Assembly (NCBI GenBank): GCA_014529385.2
Contig: CM043942.1
Span: 110,726,141-110,790,140 of the forward strand
Origin: Adiantum capillus-veneris
Lineage: Eukaryota > Streptophyta > Polypodiopsida > Polypodiales > Pteridaceae
Length of the DNA: 64,000 nt
Reading direction: 5' to 3'
This document shows, piece after piece, positions 10,821 to 22,199 of the stretch. Under the pieces are notes generated by a model. The model saw only the letters and a list, made by a program, of their open reading frames with translations. It ran no database searches and was not told the origin of the DNA. A program made the position numbers and the translations under genes. Every line of letters starts with the position of its first letter. The first letter of the stretch is position 1.

Positions 10821-13800
10821 ATGGCTGACAACAACAACACAGATGTGTTCAAGATGTTTGCTGCTGAGGACAGGTTGGATGGGGACAACTACCCTATGTG
10901 GGCTTATATGATGCAACATGTTCTTGTGTCAAAGGGTGTCTGGAACATTGTGCAGGGCATTGATGTACGTCCTGGTTCTGAGGATGTAGGCGATGTTGAG
11001 GATGTTGCAGGTCTTGCTGCAAGGATTGCAGCTGTTAGAGTTGTTTCGCCTACGGCAGAACAAGCTCGTTGGGATGTTAAGGATGCGCAGGCTCATGCAT
11101 TGATTGCGTTGTCTGTGAAGCACACCATTGTTCCTCACATCCGTTCAGCAAAATCTGCAAAACAAGCTTGGGATATTTTAGCAGGTCTTTATGTAAGCCG
11201 CAATGAGGCTAAAATTGCTTTGCTGTGTAAAGAGCTGGAGTCGAAGATTATGCATGAGGAAGATGATATGGACACTTTCCTTGCTAGTGTCAAGGATATC
11301 AATGAGCAGCTTATTTCTGCAGGTGAAGTCATTTCAGATAGTTCCCTTGTGCAGACTGTTCTTGATGCCTTACCAGATTCCTACCAGACTTTTTCTAGTA
11401 CTTGGAGACTTATGACCCAAGGAAATCATGAAGTTGTCAAGTTTGATGCATTATGCACATTGCTGTTGCAAGAGTCACTTTCCATTAAAAACAGGACTAG
11501 GCAGCGTGCAGTTGAACAGGCTTTTATTGCTTCTCAAAGAAAGAGTGGTAACAGTAATGCAGCCACTTCTTATGGTTCTGCTGCGAGTCGCAAAAATTCT
11601 TTTCCTAATGCTTTTACTGGCAGTACTTCGTCTGCCAATTCTTGTGATAAGGGCAAAAAGAAGATGCGTTGCCATTATTGTAAAGCCAATGATCACTTGA
11701 TCAAGTCGTGTCCTAAGTTGAAGGCCAAAGAGGCTAAGAAGAAAGAGGGTGGTTCCACTACAAATGCTGGTTCCACTACAAATGCAGCCATTGTTGAGTT
11801 TTCTGTGAAAGGAGACTGTAATGCTGATGTTGATGCAGAATGGGCTTTAAGCGCAGAGTGCACTTACAATTCTGTTGTCCATGATGCATGCTTCTCAGTT
11901 GCTGCAGATTCACATGTGTGGTATTTTGACAGTGGTGCTACAAAGCACATTACCTCACATCATGAATTGTTTACCTCTCTTGAGTCTGTCCCTCATGGGA
12001 ATTCAGTCACTTGTGCCAACAACGCCTCTTATCCAGTTCAGGGAGTTGGAAGGATTGTGCTCACTGCTGCTAATGGCAGTTCCTTCACACTTGTTGATGC
12101 ACTTTATGTACCTAGGATCAAGAAGAATCTCTTGTCTGTATCCGCACTTGCTAGACTTGGTCTTGTAGTCAAATTTGTGGATGACAGATGTACAGTTCAT
12201 GATCTCAGTTTTGGTGATGAAATTGTTGCATCTGGACTTTTGTGCCGTGGGCTGTATAAGCTCACTTTGTATGACAAGTGTGGACAAAATTTTGCAAATG
12301 CTGTTGCAGATTCAAGGGCTATTTCAGATGCAAAACTTTGGCATTCACGTTTTGGTCATCTGAATTTTGCCAGTTTGCTGCGTTTGCAGAAATCTGATAT
12401 GGTTGCTTCTTTGCCGCCTCTTGAAGCACCTGTCAAACATGTTTGTGAAGGCTGTATTTTGGGTAAGATGCAGCGTTCTAAGTTTCCAAAGGATGGTTCA
12501 GTACGGGCCACATGCAGGTTGCAGCTTGTGAATAGTGATGTTTGTGGGCCCATGCAAACTCCGTCCTTGGGCAATAACCTGTACTTCGTGACTTTCATTG
12601 ATGATTACTCCAGGCATGCATGGGTATTTCCACTTAAAGCGAAGTCCGAAGTTTTTATGTGCTTCAAACAATTTCTAGCTATGGCTGAAAATCTCTCGAA
12701 ATGTACTATGGGCACCCTCCGTTCTGATCGAGGGGGGGAGTATATGTCTCATGAATTTAATGCATTTCTGGCTAGTCATGGGATAAAACACCAATGTACA
12801 GTGCTTTATACACCCTAGCAAAATGGTGTTGCCGAGAGGAAAAACAGGTCACTGACGGAAATGGCACGATGTATGGTCAAAAGTCAAGCTTTACCGCATT
12901 CTTTTTGGCTTGAGGCCATCATGTGTGCCACTTATGTACTTAACAGGTGTCCTACGAAAGCTTTGCAGTCTATTACTCCATATGAAGCATGGCATGATAG
13001 AAAGCCTTCTATTGAGCACATGCATGTTTTTGGCTGTTTGGCATATGCTTTGGTGCCACAAGTGCAGCGCAGAAAATTGGATGATAAGGCTGTCAAATGT
13101 ATTTTTGTTGGTTATAGTGCTGAAAGCAAAGATTACAGGTTGTATCATCCGCAAACAAAATGTATTCTGGTTTCACGGGATGTAGTGTTTGTGGCAGATT
13201 CTGCTCAGCCCTTGTTGTCATGTACCAGAGACAGTAATGTAAGCTCACAGGACATTTATGACACTTTGTTGCCTCTTTTCAGTGGTGGAAATACGAATGT
13301 AAGTTCCAATGAGGCAAATGTACAGCCTATGGGGGTTTCTAAAAATGTTTTAGATCAGCCTATTACTGATGCAGATGTACATGACGTACTTGATGAGGAA
13401 AGGGCTGAAAATGAGCAGGCTAGAGGTATGCCAAAATGGCTGGTGCACACTTTGCGTGACAGTAAATTGGATGCACCTTTGTCTAGTCGTACTCGTTCAG
13501 GCTCTCACCATGCATCTTATGGATCAGATTGTTATGCTTTGGCTGAGTCTAGCTTACATGATGTTGAGGAGCCTCTGACTTTTGATGAAGCACAAAATTC
13601 AAAAAATTGGATGGCTACCATGCAATCAGAATATGATGCACTTATAGAAAATGACACATGGACTTTATGTGATTTGCCTTCTGGCAAAAAGTCCATTGGT
13701 ACGAAGTGGGTTTACAAGTTGAAACGCAAGCCGGATGGTGAGATCGATCGCCATAAGGCTCGACTTGTTGCAAAGGGTTATGCACAGCAAAAAGGCATAG

Positions 13801-15253
13801 GTTATGAAGAGACTTTTGCTCCCACTTGTCCTATGCTACTGTGCGTTTTCTATGTGCATTGGCAGCTCATTTTGGTTGGGATGTACATCAATCAGACATT
13901 GTTACTGCTTTCTTGAATGGTGACATATTTGAGGAAGTTTATGTAACGCAGCCTCGCGGTTTTGTCATAAAAGGACAAGAGGACAAAGTGTGTAAATGTA
14001 ACAAGGCTTTGTATGGGTTGAAGCAATCTCCTCATGCTTCGTATGAGAAAGCTGACACTCATTTGGTCAAACAAGGATTTCGTAACAGTCCAACAGAAAG
14101 CACATTGTATGTAAAGCGTGAGGGTGATGTACTTCTCATTGTGGTTCTTTATGTTGATGATTTGCTAATCACTGGACCAAATGAGAGACATATTGCTGAA
14201 TTTAAGGCTGATTTGAATGCTACTTTCAAGATGAAAGATTTGGGGATGTTGCATCATTATTTGGGTATACAGTTTAAGCAGTGTGATGGTGGTATTGCCT
14301 TGTGTCAGAAAAGTTACATAGAGACATTGCTATGTAAGTTTGGACTTGAGGATTGCAAACCTATTGCCACTCCCATGGAAACAGGTTTGAATTGGAGTTT
14401 ACATGATGCTGGCGATCTTGCTGATGTCACTCTTTACCAAACTGTTGTTGGCTGCCTCATTTATGTATGCAACACGAGGCCGGATATTCAATTTGCAGTC
14501 TCACAGGTCAGCAGATTTATGTATAGCCCAGGGTCTAAGCATTGGCAGGCTGTCAAGAGGATTTTCCACTACCTTAGTGGCACTTTACATCTTGGCTTGT
14601 TTTATCCCAAGGGGGGATCATTGCCGCCAGACTTACATGCTTTTTCGGACTCAGATTGGGCTGGTTGTTTTGACACGCGAGTGTCCACAAGTGGTTTTTG
14701 TTTCATGCTTGGCAGTTCATGTATATCATGGTTGAGCAAGAAGCAACCTACTGTGGTCACTTCGAGTTGTGAGGCTGAGTACAGGCCAGTCTTCACAGCT
14801 ACGGTTGAGTGTGTATGGCTCAGAGGCCTTATGGCTGATTTGGGTGTTGGACAGGACACTGCCAACACTATCTAGACTGACAGTCAGAGCGCATTGGCAG
14901 TTGCGAGGAACCCAGTTTTTCATGCTCGCACAAAGCACATTGAGGTGCATTACCACTATGTCAGGGAGAGGCTCTCAGCAAGAGAGATCAGCTTGGCTTA
15001 TGTGCCAACACAGGACAACCTTGCAGATCTTTTCACAAAGGCATTGTCTCGTGAGAAGCTTGAAGCTTTCCGCAAAGCTTTGGGCTTACTCCCCTTTGTG
15101 GACCGATCCTGTCCTCAGGGCATGGCACTTCCCTTTACTCATGTGCCAACTCTCATTCACCGCATCACTCCAGGGGGGATTTGTTACCATATACATGTGG
15201 TAGTGATGGGTGTGAACACATTAGGACCACCGGGGCATTTTTTCCCTCATTAG
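10821..15253 (+). pseudogene. Copia A2 gag-pol, nearly complete but interrupted
   Basis: The start codon at 10821 opens the family frame. It runs through Gag, the CX2CX4HX4C knuckle (CHYCKANDHLIKSC), protease (FDSGATKH), the pre-integrase zinc region and most of the integrase core, to a TAG at 12816-12818 just before the catalytic glutamate region. The same frame resumes (MARCMVKS at 12861) until a one-base deletion near 13836 shifts the start of reverse transcriptase. The -1 frame continues from 13826 with YVDDLLI intact, to a second TAG at 14873-14875 in RNase H. The last segment reads through the family stop position (CGA at 15104-15106) and ends at 15253 inside the 3' LTR. The stops and the frameshift each prevent a full-length polyprotein. 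Confidence 0.93.
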
Positions 15254-15408
15254 GAGGTTTTTTCCCCCGTGCATTGTATATACGCCCATCACTCTAGGGC
15301 TATCTATTTTTCCATTGCACACTAAGTAACACACTCTCTATTGTGTGCCTTGAGCTTCCTTCGTCTTCTCCAAGCTGTGTGTGTTTCTCTGCAACCCTAA
15401 TTCCAACA
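15182..15408 (+). repeat. 3' LTR of Copia A2
   Basis: 227 bp, TG to CA, followed by the duplicated AGAGG at 15409-15413. Confidence 0.92.
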
Positions 15409-16690
15409 AGAGGGGGGAAAAGCATGAGAGGGGGAGCGAGCACAAGAGGTAACAACAGCAAGAATGAGTGGGAGAGGGAAAAAGAGAACGAGTGAGAGGG
15501 AACGGCACGGGAACGGCACTGGGAGTGAGCATGAGGGGGAGAGAGTGTGAGAGTGAGAAGGCAAGAAGGGAGTGCAACTACGAGCTTGAGAGGGATAAAA
15601 AAGGTGGGTAGGGAATCATGAGGGTCTTTATATAAGGGAGGCAATAGAAGTGCATGTGTTCACACATGCTTCAAATATAGCCATTGGCATTGGTGCCATA
15701 TGGTGACCGAGGGCCACCCCCATGGCCTTGGGGGCCATGTGTAGTACAGTGGCCCTATAGTACTTGTGACACCTACCACATATACTAGGAGGACACCATA
15801 GTACATGTAGCATCCATGTGGCGATGGCATGTGTGTAGAAGTGCACATGTAGGTCCAATAAGCCACCTATGTGTGCTCTGGTGCACACATGGCATTGCCA
15901 CATGTCCTCCAATGTCTCCATGTCAACGTAGTAGGCCATAATAGGGGGGGAGGGGAAGCAAAAAAGAAAATAAGTTAGGTGGAGATAAGGAGGGATCCAT
16001 GAAAAAATTAGTAGGGGAAAGGGAGAGGGGGGAAATGGGAAAAGATAGGGGAAATGGAAAAAAGGGGGGAAATATGGGAAGTGAGGAGGGAATTCAAGGA
16101 GTCCAGCTTCCAAAAATTGCATATCGCACGAGTGTTCAAGAGGTAGTTTTGAAATGGGAAAGGCGAAAATAGGGGATAGAGAAAATTATGGGAAATATAA
16201 AAAAATTAGAAAAATTGGGGGGAAATAAGGGAAGAAGGGGGGGTGGGTGTGGAAAAAATGGGCAATAGAGAAAAGTAGGAGAAATAAGGAAAAATAGCAA
16301 GAAGATAGTGTAAGGGTAGAGGGGAACATGGAAAACAAATAGAGGATATAAAAAATAAGGAAAATAGAAAAAAAAGGTTAAAATTGGGGAGGGAGAAAAT
16401 AGAAAAACTTCAAGAAATAGGGGCAAATAAATAGAAAAAACAAGGAGAAAATGGGTAAAATAAGGAGATGGGGATATACTAAAATATGAGGGAAAATTTG
16501 GGAGAAGGAGAAATATAAAAACTAGAGGAGAAAATAAAATGGAGAAATGAAGAAAAATGGGGAAAATAAAATGTTAGAAATGGGAGAATAGTTAGGGGAA
16601 AATAGAGGGACGAAAAAAGAAAATTAGGGAACAAAGAGACAAATTAAGAGAATAGGAGAAAAGGGAAGATAGGAGGAGGGAAATTGACTT
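15409..16690 (+). repeat. Purine-rich tract, right part
   Basis: Continuation of the tract at 10060-10268. From about 15940 to 16690 nearly every plus-strand base is A or G, with irregular GGGAAAATAGGGG-like words and no fixed period. A mixed-composition island with CATGTG/CACATG words lies at 15640-15920. Open frames on the minus strand are Phe/Pro/Leu-rich and follow from composition alone. Confidence 0.65.
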
Positions 16691-17179
16691 AAACCTTGTC
16701 AGAAACGTCTGTCAGACGCGTGTCCTAATAGAAAGTTCCAACAATTCTCATTTTGCAAAAAGGTGATCAACTTGAGGCCTGTCAAGGGCTTTTGTCTGTA
16801 GTGTTCTTTGAGAGCACACCCAACTACAATTGGTTTTGATCCAAGAACTTTACTTGACACCTGGTGACAACTGGATCTTTGTCTGCAATTCCACTAAGTA
16901 TGGTGTTGTTAAGATGGCCAAAGTCAAGTGCACTACTCTCTTTGCAATACCTCTTGGAAACTACTACTTGTGTATAGTAAATCACATCATTTAGGAGGTT
17001 TGAAGAATGATAGTCACTGTTGAGACATGCAATCGGCTTATGTGACTTCTTATGCGGACGATAATTATAAAAAGCTTTAGAAAATGCTTTTTGGTTTCAC
17101 ATACACATGTCTATGTTGGGTCATTTGTCGACAACAATGCATCTAAACCAAGTCACTTCTTTTTGTAGCTTTTGATTTA

Positions 17180-17395
17180 AAGTGATAAGGAAATGTATTC
17201 GAGATGGATGACCTGTTTTGTGGTTTTCTTACTTAGATACCCACATGCCATTCTACACCGTCATTGATAAGGAAGTATATCAGAATTCAAGTGATAAAAA
17301 AAATGTATTTGAGATGGATGACCTCTTTTGTAAGTTTCTTACTTAGATACCCACATGCCATTCTACACCGTCATTGTATTCAAAGAGAATCCTTA
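17180..17395 (+). repeat. Tandem duplication, period 109 bp
   Basis: AAGTGATAA at 17180 starts a unit that repeats at 17289. Both contain CTTACTTAGATACCCACATG followed by CCATTCTACACCGTCATTG. Confidence 0.8.
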
Positions 17396-17663
17396 TTACC
17401 AAAATGAATGTATGAACATTGAGAGCCACAACCACTTCTTTTCTATAAAGATCATTTAAGTTTCGCCCTTGTAAGACCCAAAAAAATTAAAATCAACTCA
17501 AACAGTACTTTGACTTAAAGTCATATTATGAATGCTTTTAAACTTTCTAACACCTTTTTTATTATGTCATGCATGGGTATAACAGTGATTAATAATTGTG
17601 ACCAACAATGATCCGATTTTGCTTCAACAAGAAGTTGGCTATGTTATGATATGGATTGCCATT

Positions 17664-17666
<3 letters not shown>

Positions 17667-17709
<43 letters not shown>
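17667..17709 (+). repeat. GA dinucleotide microsatellite
   Basis: An uninterrupted run of about 21 GA units. Confidence 0.95.
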
Positions 17710-17714
<5 letters not shown>

Positions 17715-19614
17715 CTATACTAACATAATATGGCGAAAGTGGGAGCCCTTTACATGTGTCGACATCGACATCTGGGAGTTGAAGGTTAAAGTCCAAAAAT
17801 AAGACAAGCTCATATGCATGCGATAAAGAGGGAGAGAGAAAGAGAGAAGTTGGCTGCTGAAGGTGACATGTCGTACTAGTAGTGTTAATTTTGGAAAGAG
17901 AGAGGGGAATGAATGGAATTGGCTTCCAAGGCATGGCTTGCCTTGCACTATAGGAGTCTTTAAAGCCTTCCACAAGTCATCCTCTTTCAAGCTTCAACCT
18001 AACGTATAGTATTGTCTAACAAGGTGAAAGTTCACTATGGCCTGCATAAGGCTATTGAAAGGGATTTAATTAATAGAAAGAAAAATGTTTGTTGTCGCAA
18101 TAAAATGTTACTTTTTCGGAAAACAAGTGTACCAATTAATTATTTAGATTTCAACATATTCCAAAAGAATAAAACATAAGGATTGACAAACACCTTAAGA
18201 AATTGAGTAAACAATAAAGTAAAAGAGGATGAGAAAAATTGTGTGTTACCCTCCAACAAAGGCTAGCATAAGACAATGCTTACTTATTAACGTCCCTCCC
18301 ACAAAAAATAGCAAAAAAGAAAATTTATCATCATTAGTTTGTCATGTGGTGCTTTATTCAATGGTCCACAATTGTTCCGAAAAACGTAATGCTTTACTAA
18401 GGTTATGGTCACGTGAGGTTTAGTTAATAATTGAACAAATAATTAACTCTCATTCTTGACATTAAATGAATAACTATGTCCACCTTTTGTAACTATGTCA
18501 ATTTTAGCATAGTTGTGAGGTTCAAGGCTTAGTTAAGAGGATGAATGAATACCTAAACTTCGTGTGACCATGCAAGAGGCTTAGTTTGGACATAGTAGGC
18601 TTAGTTAGATAACTAAGCTTTGCTTGACCATAGCCTAAGGTCTTATGTAGACTAAAAAGAGGTTTCAAATAGGACAGATATTGTGCAACACTAAGGGAGG
18701 AAAAGGACAAAATGGCATGCACAAGAAACATAATGGTACAAAAAGATACATCATTTGAAATTCTAAAGTGAGTCCCATCGTTAGGCAAACAAGGTGAAGG
18801 GTCAGGTTCTTAATAATAAAAAAAAGAATAAAATGGAAAAGAAATCAAATCATGTAAGGCTGTAGAATGAAGGGTGCCATAAAGCAAAAGAAGATTTCAA
18901 TGGTTCAAATGAAAAGGTAGGTCAAATCAGTGCAAAAGTTAATAAAGTCTTGAATGTACACAAATAACTATCGTCTCCTCTAAGGCTTATCGTCTCCCCA
19001 GTCTTAGTGAAGAAGGGAGTTACGCATACACTTGACCGGACTTAAATTTTACACTTGACCGGACTTAAATTTTAGCCTTTCATTTATTAGCCTCGCATAG
19101 ATCCATTTCATTAAATTCTTTTAGAACGCCAAAGTGATCCTCCACCTTGTTTTAAAGAGCTAAAAATTAAATTTGAAGCACTTCTTAATCATCATGATAG
19201 AGGAAAGCAACTTTAAAATTATAATTGAACTTGCTATTTGTAATGCTCATATACTTTCAATCATTCCTCATAAGCTACAGAGCTGTGCTCGAAAAAAACC
19301 TAGGTGTAATCCCACCTATAAATTTTGAAATTTCCCTCTAAATTTTATGTTTAAAGGTGACAAAACCTACAAAATTTTGAAAAAATTAGTGTAATTTGGT
19401 GTAAAAACCTTCAAATTTTGTCAATTTACTTCTGTTGTTTCACATATGTAGGTTTGCCAAGTTTTTGGAAAAAAAAAAAATCGAGCACCGCTACAAAGCA
19501 CTACTATAACTTTTGTCATAAAACCAATGCAACTCTAGAGGCAAAACCACTTTGGAAACAAGGTGTTGTTGGTTGGCTATCAAGGGCAAGGGAGGGGAAG
19601 GCTATTGTTAAAGA

Positions 19615-20113
19615 GTTTTGGAGCAAGTCTTGTGGAGAGGGGAAGAGCACCTTGAGAGCATGTGTGACAGACACAACCTCAATATCTTGTAGGAAAGGGC
19701 AAGTAGTGTAATGATATGAGATAGATTGGGGTTTGGGAAAATCTAAGTAAATGGCTTTTAAAAGTAAAACCCCTCATGACCTACTAGGTAAATATTATGT
19801 AAATTAAGCTAGAGGTTTGACCTTCCACCTCCTTGGCTGGTAGACACAATTCACATGAGACTAGTTTCTTGCATGTAGCTTGGTAAACATAATTCAAGTT
19901 CTCTCTCTCTCTCTCTCTCTCTCACATAATATTTACCTAGTAGGTCATGAGGGGTTTTATTTTTAAAAGCCATTTACTTGGATTTTCCCAATTAAATCCC
20001 AATCTATCTCAGGTCATTACACTACTTGCCCTTTCCTACAAGATATTAAGGTTGTGTCTATCACACATGCTCTCAAGGTGCTCTTCATCTCTCCACAAGA
20101 CTTACTCCAAAAC
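19615..20113. repeat. Long inverted repeat: arms of about 186 and 190 bp around a 123-bp loop
   Basis: Arm 19615-19800 is the reverse complement of 19924-20113 with about ten substitutions and one 4-bp indel by hand (about 95%). The loop 19801-19923 ends in a CT microsatellite (19901-19923). Transcription across it would give a long, almost perfect hairpin. It could be a foldback transposon, a MITE-like element or a local inverted duplication. I see no clear terminal target duplication and no coding potential. Confidence 0.85.
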
Positions 20114-20367
20114 AATTGACATTAAGAGAGAAACATTTGTCATTTTACTTGCTTTTGAGAGAAGATGTTGAACAAGAAAACTCTCCTTTGTCACTCTATG
20201 TGGTGCTCCAAATGGTCCCACTTATGGAGCAACAAACAAGTGAGGAACTGTCATATTATCATCCCATCCTTACAATCATGGTGCTTTATGATTTTGTTTC
20301 ACCATCAAATCAAGTTGGCCCTTAGCACAATGTTCAGTCTGTGACATAGCCCAATCCATAGTTCCAC

Positions 20368-20596
20368 TGTTGGAATTAGGGTTGCAGAGAAACGCACACA
20401 GCTTGGAGAAGAAGAAGGAAGCTCAAGGCACACAATTGAGAGTGTGTTACTTAGTGTGCAATGGAAATATAGATAGCCCTAGAATGAATGGATGTATATA
20501 TCATGCACTGGGGAAATAACCTCCTCAAGAGGGAAAAAAATGTCCCGGCGGTCCTAGTGTGTTCACACACATCACTACCACATGTATATGGTAACA
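20368..20596 (-). repeat. 3' LTR of Copia A4
   Basis: 229 bp. On the plus strand it starts TGTTGGAATTAGGG and ends GGTAACA, the reverse complement of the family LTR. The polypurine tract complement (ATCCCCC-type) follows at about 20597. Confidence 0.9.
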
Positions 20597-20909
20597 AATA
20601 CCCCCTAGAGTGATGCGGTGAACGAGAGTTGGCACATGAGTAAAGGGAAGTGCCATGCTCTAAGGACATGATCAATCCACAAAGGGGAGTAAGCCCAAAG
20701 CTTTGCGGAAAGATTTGAGCTTCTCATGAGACACTGCCTTTGTGAAAAGATCTGCAAGTTGTCCTGTGTTGGCACATAAGCCAAGCTGATCTCGCCTGCT
20801 GAGAGCCTCTCCCTGACATAGTGGTAATGCACCTCAATGTGCTTTGTGCGAGCATGAAAAACTGGGTTCCTCGCAACTGTCAATGCTCTCTGACTGTTAG
20901 TGTAGATAG

Positions 20910-21101
20910 TGTTGGGGTATAAAGCCCAATGTGGTCGCCCAAGTAAGTGGGCGGACCGCCAGGTATGTACACATATTCTTTTGTAAAAACCTAATAAGAA
21001 CTCACTGTGCTCTACACATTACAGTAGAGCGAGTTCACCATATCGTCGTGCTCTTCTTCTCGCACTCTCTCTCGCGTCGCACTTCCGCTCATACTCCTTC
21101 A
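20910..21101 (+). repeat. 5' LTR of Copia B1
   Basis: 192 bp. It contains a short palindromic stretch (GCCCAAGTAAGTGGGC, 20938-20953) that is lost from the 3' LTR. Confidence 0.92.
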
Positions 21102-21103
21102 AC

Positions 21104-21117
21104 TGGTATCAGAGCTC
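21104..21117 (+). promoter_or_regulatory. Primer binding site of B1
   Basis: TGGTATCAGAGCTC, the tRNA-iMet type primer site, two bases after the 5' LTR. Confidence 0.9.
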
Positions 21118-22199
21118 AGATCGAGGCTCGGGGCAGCATTGCAGGAGGCTAGAGTTGCCAGCTCAGATTGGAGTGAAATTCGATAGGCGAAGACACGGCC
21201 CCAACTCCTATGGGATAGCCCGAAGGGCTTGGTGTTCTCAGAATTTCATTCCGAGGTCATCTCGGCCACCGTTCGGCTTCGACAAAGGTCTGCGCAGGCC
21301 ATTTTCGACTACGTGGTCTCAGCGGGTGCAGATCCGACTCTGCAAATTTGGGGTTTTTCGGCCTAGGACTGCAGGTGCTGAGGATATCGACACTCCCAGA
21401 GTGTTGATTTGTGGCTGTCTACACATCGAAGGACGACTCACAGTTCTTGGAGGCGTGTCACATACGACACGGGCGCATCTACACACAGACTGTAGGCGAC
21501 ATCCACTAGTTCATCAGGTAGCTTGTGTTTGCTGCTTGATATTCCAGATTTCATTCTGACATTGCAGGTACTTCCACATGGGATGTATTGTCAGAGATGA
21601 TGTATGTTTATTGAGGGTTTGCTGGCTGTGAGTCACGCAGCAAACAACCGCCGCAGCGGTTACAGCATACAGTGGGAAATTTGTGGATGTATGACTTTGT
21701 GGGAAGTCTATGTACTGTCAGATTTACTGCAGCCTTTGTTGAGGGTCGAGTGAGGTTTTATTGAGCTGGGGGATTCTCGAATTTTGAGATCCTTTCGGTG
21801 ATACAGGTCTTGGAGCGATCCCTCGAGCACCCTTAGATAGGCAGCTAGGATGTATTGACTGTGAGTTAGAAAGTTGGGATTGCATCTTTGCTTTACTGCC
21901 GTTGAGGCATTGTCGCAGTCTATGCTTATAGGACAGTGACAGGACAGTGAGAGACAGTACAGGTGCAGGACAGGTTTACCCGCAGCTTACAATGTTAGAG
22001 AGATAGTGTTTTTTGAGCTGTTTTTTGGTCTGTTTTGAGTACACCATAGCCATTTTACAAAGGAGACTCTGCCAAAATTTATGCAGAATCTGAAGCTTTC
22101 TTGGTTCATTTGACAGGTTGATATTGGTTCAGAGGTCAGTTTACAGGGGAAACTCTGCCGAATTTTTCCCAGGAAAGTAAACTACTGTGAAGCGTAGCT
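21118..22199 (+). other. Long untranslated leader of Copia B1
   Basis: About 1.1 kb lies between the primer site and the gag start at 22200. A 134-codon open frame (21155-21559) has no ATG start and no recognised domain. The same frame is open and has the same sequence in Copia B2 (35257-35661, minus strand). The leader probably holds packaging and dimerisation signals; that role is inferred from position. Confidence 0.6.

Larger units (their letters stand above)
10269..15408 (+). mobile_element. Copia LTR retrotransposon A2 (few breaks)
   Basis: Complete element with LTRs 10269-10495 and 15182-15408, target duplication AGAGG (10264-10268 and 15409-15413) and polypurine tract 15170-15181. 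The primer site is TGGTATTAGAGC at 10498-10509, one base off the family sequence. The LTRs differ at about eight of 227 positions by hand. The gag-pol frame is nearly complete but carries two premature stops, one frameshift and loss of the normal stop. Confidence 0.95.
16691..19614. other. Unannotated intergenic DNA with small repeats
   Basis: No gene recognised. It contains a tandem duplication (17180-17395), a GA microsatellite (17667-17709) and a 23-bp direct duplication (ACTTGACCGGACTTAAATTT, 19028-19073). Around 16840-16990 a frame reads LTPGDNWIFVCNSTKYGVVK and looks protein-like, but I cannot assign it to a family. Confidence 0.5.

Noticed and set aside
15628-16122. 164-codon open frame on the minus strand, Phe/Pro-rich
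   Set aside because: It is the complement of the purine-rich tract; its amino-acid bias follows from base composition and no domain is present.
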